From: Clostridia bacterium
Lineage (GTDB): Bacteria > Bacillota > Clostridia > Clostridiales > Clostridiaceae
Reading direction: 5' to 3'
DNA: 8,726 nt
Assembly: GCA_009930125.1 (NCBI GenBank)
Contig: RZYZ01000084.1
Location: forward strand, 1 to 8,726
The notes beneath the pieces were generated by a model. It saw nothing but the letters and a program-made list of their open reading frames with translations. It was not told the DNA's origin and searched no databases. This document shows, one piece after another, positions 6,261-8,726 of the stretch. The position numbers and the translations under genes are program-made. Positions within the stretch are counted from its first letter, which is position 1; each line of letters begins with the position of its first letter.

Positions 6261-7334
6261 TCACTTCCTTAATTTCGGATCGAAGGCATCTCGCATGCCG
6301 TCTCCCAGAAGATTCAGGGAGAGTACGATCATACTGATGATGGCAGCAGGAAACAGCAGTTTATAAGGATAACTCTGAAGTCCTTCTCTTGCCGCATTGG
6401 CAAGACTGCCTAAGGACGGCATGGGTGCCTGAACGCCTAACCCAACGAAACTCAGAAAGCTTTCGGTGAAGATCGCAGCTGGTATCTGCAGTGCAGTGGA
6501 GATGATGATCACACTGATGCTGTTGGGAAGAATATGTTTCCTGATGATTCTTGGCGCCTTTGCCCCCACAGCTTTGGCTGCGAGAACATAGTCATTCTTC
6601 TTGATGGATAGAATCTGCCCTCTTACAAGTCTTGCCATACTTACCCAGTACAGCAGCCCGAAGACCAGGAAGATACTGATCATATTGCTGCCGAGCCGAT
6701 TCACCAGGGGACCTCCCACATCGGAAAGCACCTGGTCAAGAACCACGGACAGTAAGATGATGATCAGCATGTCCGGAAGAGAGTAGATGATATCCACAAT
6801 TCTCATCATGATGAGGTCCGCCCGACCGCCCACGTATCCGGAAATACTGCCGTAAAGCAGTCCGATGACGAGGACGATGAGACTGGCAAAAAGACCTACC
6901 CCAAGGGATACTCTCGTGCCGTATACCACACGGATGAAATAGTCTCTGGAGAGGGCATCCGTTCCGAAGATATGCGGAAAGACTTCCCCACCATTATCGA
7001 TGAATTCCTGTTCCAGTTCCGAGTATTCGAAAGGTCCGAGGTTTTTGGCTCCACGGTCTCTCATTCCATTCACTGATATGATTTCAGAATACTTATAGGG
7101 CACCACCATGGGTGCTACGACGATTGTGATCAGTATGATGGCGATGACCACAAGACTGAAGACCGCCAGTGGATTTTTCAGAAGCTTCTTCACTCCATCT
7201 CTCAGAAAAGTCGTGGATTCCCCCATGACCTCCTGTTGTCTCTTTTCTTCTTCTGTAGCCAATTCAAACATGTTGGGATCAAGCTGCATGCTGAACGGTT
7301 TTTTCATCGGATGTTTCTCTGTGTTCTGCATCAT
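6261..7334 (-). CDS. oppC: Oligopeptide ABC importer permease OppC
   Basis: One of two membrane subunits forming the peptide channel, 357 residues. A cytoplasmic N-terminal region of about 50 charged residues precedes the first membrane segment (about 55-78). An extracytoplasmic stretch leads to the family-typical HIFGTDALSRDYFIRVVYGTRVSL region (begins at 121). Further membrane segments lie near 143-165, 182-200, 216-235, 273-292 and 327-345. The EAA loop that docks on the ATPases is at about 252-271 (AAKAVGAKAP then IRKHILPNS). SFLSFVGLGVQAP (292-304) and GDGMRDAFDPKLR (344-356) are also typical. Two ATGs stand in tandem at 7334 and 7331; GGAGG at 7341-7345 fits the first best. The gap to oppB is 12 bp and to oppD 4 bp, so the genes are co-transcribed. 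Confidence 0.96.
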   Translation of the reverse strand: MMQNTEKHPMKKPFSMQLDPNMFELATEEEKRQQEVMGESTTFLRDGVKKLLKNPLAVFSLVVIAIILITIVVAPMVVPYKYSEIISVNGMRDRGAKNLGPFEYSELEQEFIDNGGEVFPHIFGTDALSRDYFIRVVYGTRVSLGVGLFASLIVLVIGLLYGSISGYVGGRADLIMMRIVDIIYSLPDMLIIILLSVVLDQVLSDVGGPLVNRLGSNMISIFLVFGLLYWVSMARLVRGQILSIKKNDYVLAAKAVGAKAPRIIRKHILPNSISVIIISTALQIPAAIFTESFLSFVGLGVQAPMPSLGSLANAAREGLQSYPYKLLFPAAIISMIVLSLNLLGDGMRDAFDPKLRK

Positions 7335-7346
7335 TTTCTCCCTCCT

Positions 7347-8258
7347 TTAATCGAAACTGATTCTTGGATCTACAAGTTTATAGATCAGGTCGCTGATCAG
7401 ATTGGCCATGACCATGAGCGTGGCCAGAAAGATGGTTGTGGCCATGATCATGGGATAATCTCTGTTTGTGATTCCGCTTACGAATTTGGAGCCCAGTCCA
7501 CCAATGGTGAATACAGTTTCCACCACAAGACTTCCTGTAAGAATATACGCTGTCATAGGTCCCACATAGGTGATGATGGGTATCAGTGCATTTCTGAGCG
7601 CATGCTTGAAGATGATTTTCCATCCCACCACGCCTTTGGCTTTCGCGGTTCTTACATAGTCCTGACCCAGGGCGTCCAGCATACTGCTCTTGGTGAGCCT
7701 TGTGATATAAGCCATGGGATAAAGGGACAGCGAAATCACCGGAAGAATGTAGTTCGTGGATTCCGCGTTCCACACCTGAATCCATCCTAACTGGATGGAA
7801 AACACAAGGAGCAGAATCGTCGCCAGCACAAAGCTTGGTACCGCCGTGGCCAGTGTGGAAAAGAAAATGATGATTCGGTCCGGAAGCTTATTTCTGTTCA
7901 ATGCAGCGATGCTGCCAAGGGTTACCCCGAAAAACAGTGCCACCACCACAGCCATGCCTCCTAGTTTCGCTGAAGTGGAGAAGGATTCCGTAATGGTCAG
8001 CATGATGTCTCTTCCGGTCTTGAGAGATACTCCGAAGTCTCCCTCCAGAATATTCCCAAGATAGAGCACATACTGCTGAGCAATGGGCTTATCCAGATTG
8101 AACCTCGCTTCCAGAACGGCTTTGACGGCAGGACTAGGTGCCTTCTCCGCATCAAAGGGTCCTCCCGGGATTGCATTCATGGTGAAAAATGTGATGGCTG
8201 TAATAATGAGCACGGTCAGTGCCGCAAGCCCTACACGCTTTACTACATAACGAAGCAC
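7347..8258 (-). CDS. oppB: Oligopeptide ABC importer permease OppB (GTG start)
   Basis: The first gene of the operon and the partner permease of OppC, 303 residues, the usual family length. Membrane segment 1 is at about 9-29. The short periplasmic-type loop has PGGPFDAEKAPSP, and LEARFNLDKPIAQQYVLYL (49-67) and GDFGVSLKTGR (73-83) follow, as expected for OppB. Further segments lie near 98-121, 130-155, 168-185, 228-249 and 270-291. The EAA loop is at about 204-227 (AKAKGVVGWKIIFKHALRNA). GSLVVETVFTIGGLG (242-256) and the C-terminal LVDPRI are characteristic. The start is GTG at 8258: the overlapping ATG at 8260 is out of frame, and an in-frame stop lies upstream. The Shine-Dalgarno sequence AAAGGAGGAG is 8 nt away. 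Transcription is probably from the promoter at 8325-8353. Confidence 0.96.
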   Translation of the reverse strand: MLRYVVKRVGLAALTVLIITAITFFTMNAIPGGPFDAEKAPSPAVKAVLEARFNLDKPIAQQYVLYLGNILEGDFGVSLKTGRDIMLTITESFSTSAKLGGMAVVVALFFGVTLGSIAALNRNKLPDRIIIFFSTLATAVPSFVLATILLLVFSIQLGWIQVWNAESTNYILPVISLSLYPMAYITRLTKSSMLDALGQDYVRTAKAKGVVGWKIIFKHALRNALIPIITYVGPMTAYILTGSLVVETVFTIGGLGSKFVSGITNRDYPMIMATTIFLATLMVMANLISDLIYKLVDPRISFD

Positions 8259-8274
8259 ATCAAGCTCCTCCTTT
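8258..8274 (-). promoter_or_regulatory. oppB ribosome binding site with two overlapping start codons
   Basis: AAAGGAGGAG (8265-8274, minus strand) serves ATGTG. The ATG (8260-8258) opens a five-codon frame M-C-F-V-M ending in TAG at 8243-8245. The GTG (8258-8256) opens oppB. Spacing is 6 nt to the ATG and 8 nt to the GTG, both acceptable, so initiation at the ATG could compete with oppB translation. Confidence 0.6.
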
Positions 8275-8313
8275 CAATTCCACTTCTTTAAAAGCATTGA
8301 GTTATAGTTATTG

Positions 8314-8345
8314 TATTAACATCAATATTATTCCTTTATTAACAT
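8314..8345 (-). repeat. 9-bp direct repeat bracketing the opp -10 box
   Basis: The minus-strand 9-mer ATGTTAATA occurs at 8337-8345, between the -35 and -10 boxes, and again at 8314-8322, across the predicted transcription start. Start-to-start distance is 23 bp, about two helical turns. Direct repeats on one DNA face are a common layout for OmpR-type regulators, but in AT-rich DNA a chance match is possible. No exact copy is present at the two-component promoter. Confidence 0.4.
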
Positions 8346-8353
8346 TTTGTCAA
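8325..8353 (-). promoter_or_regulatory. Main promoter of the opp operon
   Basis: The minus strand carries a perfect -35 box TTGACA (8348-8353) and a -10 box TAATAT (8325-8330) 17 nt apart in AT-rich DNA. Transcription should begin near 8317-8319, leaving a leader of about 60 nt before oppB. No riboswitch-like or terminator-like fold is visible in that leader. Confidence 0.8.
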
Positions 8354-8633
8354 CAATATCCAAATTGAGGTAATAATTCAGCAAACTTAAACAATTCTAA
8401 AAACATTGATTTCAGCCACTCATAGCTGGTCCATGAACTAGTCTTCTCTCTGAGCATCTCAATTGTCCTGTATCTGAGCATAAAAAATGAGCATCTGGTG
8501 GATTTCCAGTGCTCATGTTTCATCCATATTTTATCTTTAATTTCTATACCAATGTTTAGTGGGCATTCACTTTATATATACGGTGACCTTAAACTCGTCT
8601 GTATTATCTTAAAATGGAGCGGTTGAGGTCTTT
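8354..8633. other. AT-rich intergenic region upstream of the opp promoter
   Basis: Between the partial gene at 8634-8726 and the opp promoter there is no gene I can support. The region holds the terminator at 8482-8516 and scattered copies of the heptamer TGAGCAT (8451, 8475, 8488, and inverted at 8510), which mostly belong to or surround that hairpin. A minus-strand 57-codon open frame (8350-8523) crosses the terminator and lacks a ribosome binding site. No tRNA, riboswitch or mobile-element end was recognised. Confidence 0.6.
8482..8516 (-). terminator. Intrinsic terminator downstream of the partial gene
   Basis: On the minus strand ATGAGCA-CTGG (8506-8516) pairs with CCAG-A-TGCTCAT (8487-8498): 7 bp plus 4 bp with one bulged A and a 7-nt loop. 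An unbroken T-run of at least five follows (8482-8486). It lies about 120 nt after the stop of the gene at 8634 and about 130 nt before the opp promoter, insulating the two units. Confidence 0.7.
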
Positions 8634-8726
8634 CTATTCTTCCCTCTTCTCAAATCTCACCCATTCACTCTCAATGAGTACCACCACATACTCCTTCCCA
8701 TCACTGATTCTTGCATAAACAGCATC
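8634..8726 (-). CDS. 3' end of an unrecognised gene (partial)
   Basis: The minus strand is open from the window edge through 30 codons, ending EKREE before TAG at 8634-8636. The peptide reads D-A-V-Y-A-R-I-S-D-G-K-E-Y-V-V-V-L-I-E-S-E-W, then V-R-F and the charged end. It has a plausible beta-strand (YVVVLI) followed by a charged helix. A terminator 120 nt downstream on the same strand supports a real gene ending here. The fragment is too short to assign to a family. Confidence 0.5.
   Translation of the reverse strand, partial: DAVYARISDGKEYVVVLIESEWVRFEKREE

Noticed and set aside
7236..7790. Plus-strand open frame opposite the oppC start and oppB
   Set aside because: It spans the oppB/oppC junction antisense and its composition is that of a complement of membrane-protein codons.
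8451..8516. TGAGCAT heptamer copies as an operator or a CRISPR-like repeat
   Set aside because: Spacing is irregular (24 and 13 bp), and the same heptamer occurs inside coding regions (about 2008, 3158 and 3918) and at the response-regulator promoter. Two of the copies are simply the arms of the terminator.
1..8726. Mobile element, CRISPR array, rRNA or tRNA
   Set aside because: No terminal inverted repeats with a transposase, no regularly spaced repeats, and no tRNA cloverleaf or rRNA-like sequence were seen on either strand.

Overview
The window reads as chromosomal DNA from a low-to-moderate GC Gram-positive anaerobe of the Bacillota (Clostridia-like). This is inferred from strong AGGAGG-type ribosome binding sites before nearly every gene, TTG and GTG starts, AT-rich gaps between genes, a Cys-lipoprotein solute-binding protein, and protein sequences in the style of clostridial Opp systems. 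No genus can be named. Every gene I can support lies on the minus strand, so transcription runs from high to low coordinates.

Layout in the direction of transcription. (1) 8726-8634: the last 30 codons of an unrecognised gene. An AT-rich gap follows, with an intrinsic terminator at 8482-8516. (2) A near-consensus sigma-A-type promoter (8325-8353), with a 9-bp direct repeat around its -10 element, starts a five-gene oligopeptide ABC importer operon: oppB (7347-8258, GTG start), oppC (6261-7334), oppD (5234-6256), oppF (4294-5256) and oppA (2425-4182). The genes abut or overlap, except for a 111-bp gap before oppA that contains an imperfect stem-loop. A strong intrinsic terminator (2351-2388) closes the operon. 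(3) A separate promoter (2281-2309) drives an OmpR/PhoB-type response regulator (1550-2245) and a membrane sensor histidine kinase (189-1553), joined by a 4-bp ATGA overlap. (4) 46-1: the first 15 codons of another small gene, running off the window.

How the genes work together: OppA is a lipoprotein that captures peptide outside the cell, OppB and OppC form the membrane channel, and OppD and OppF hydrolyse ATP to drive import. The neighbouring two-component system has its own promoter. Whether it regulates the transporter is not shown by the sequence.

The standout observation is that OppA appears to be circularly permuted. The segment that normally forms the last ~70 residues of an OppA-family protein sits at the N-terminus, right after the lipoprotein signal and a Glu/Pro/Ala linker. 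The usual mature N-terminus follows three residues later, and the protein stops at the point where the moved segment would normally begin. The two pieces are complementary, with no duplication or loss visible.
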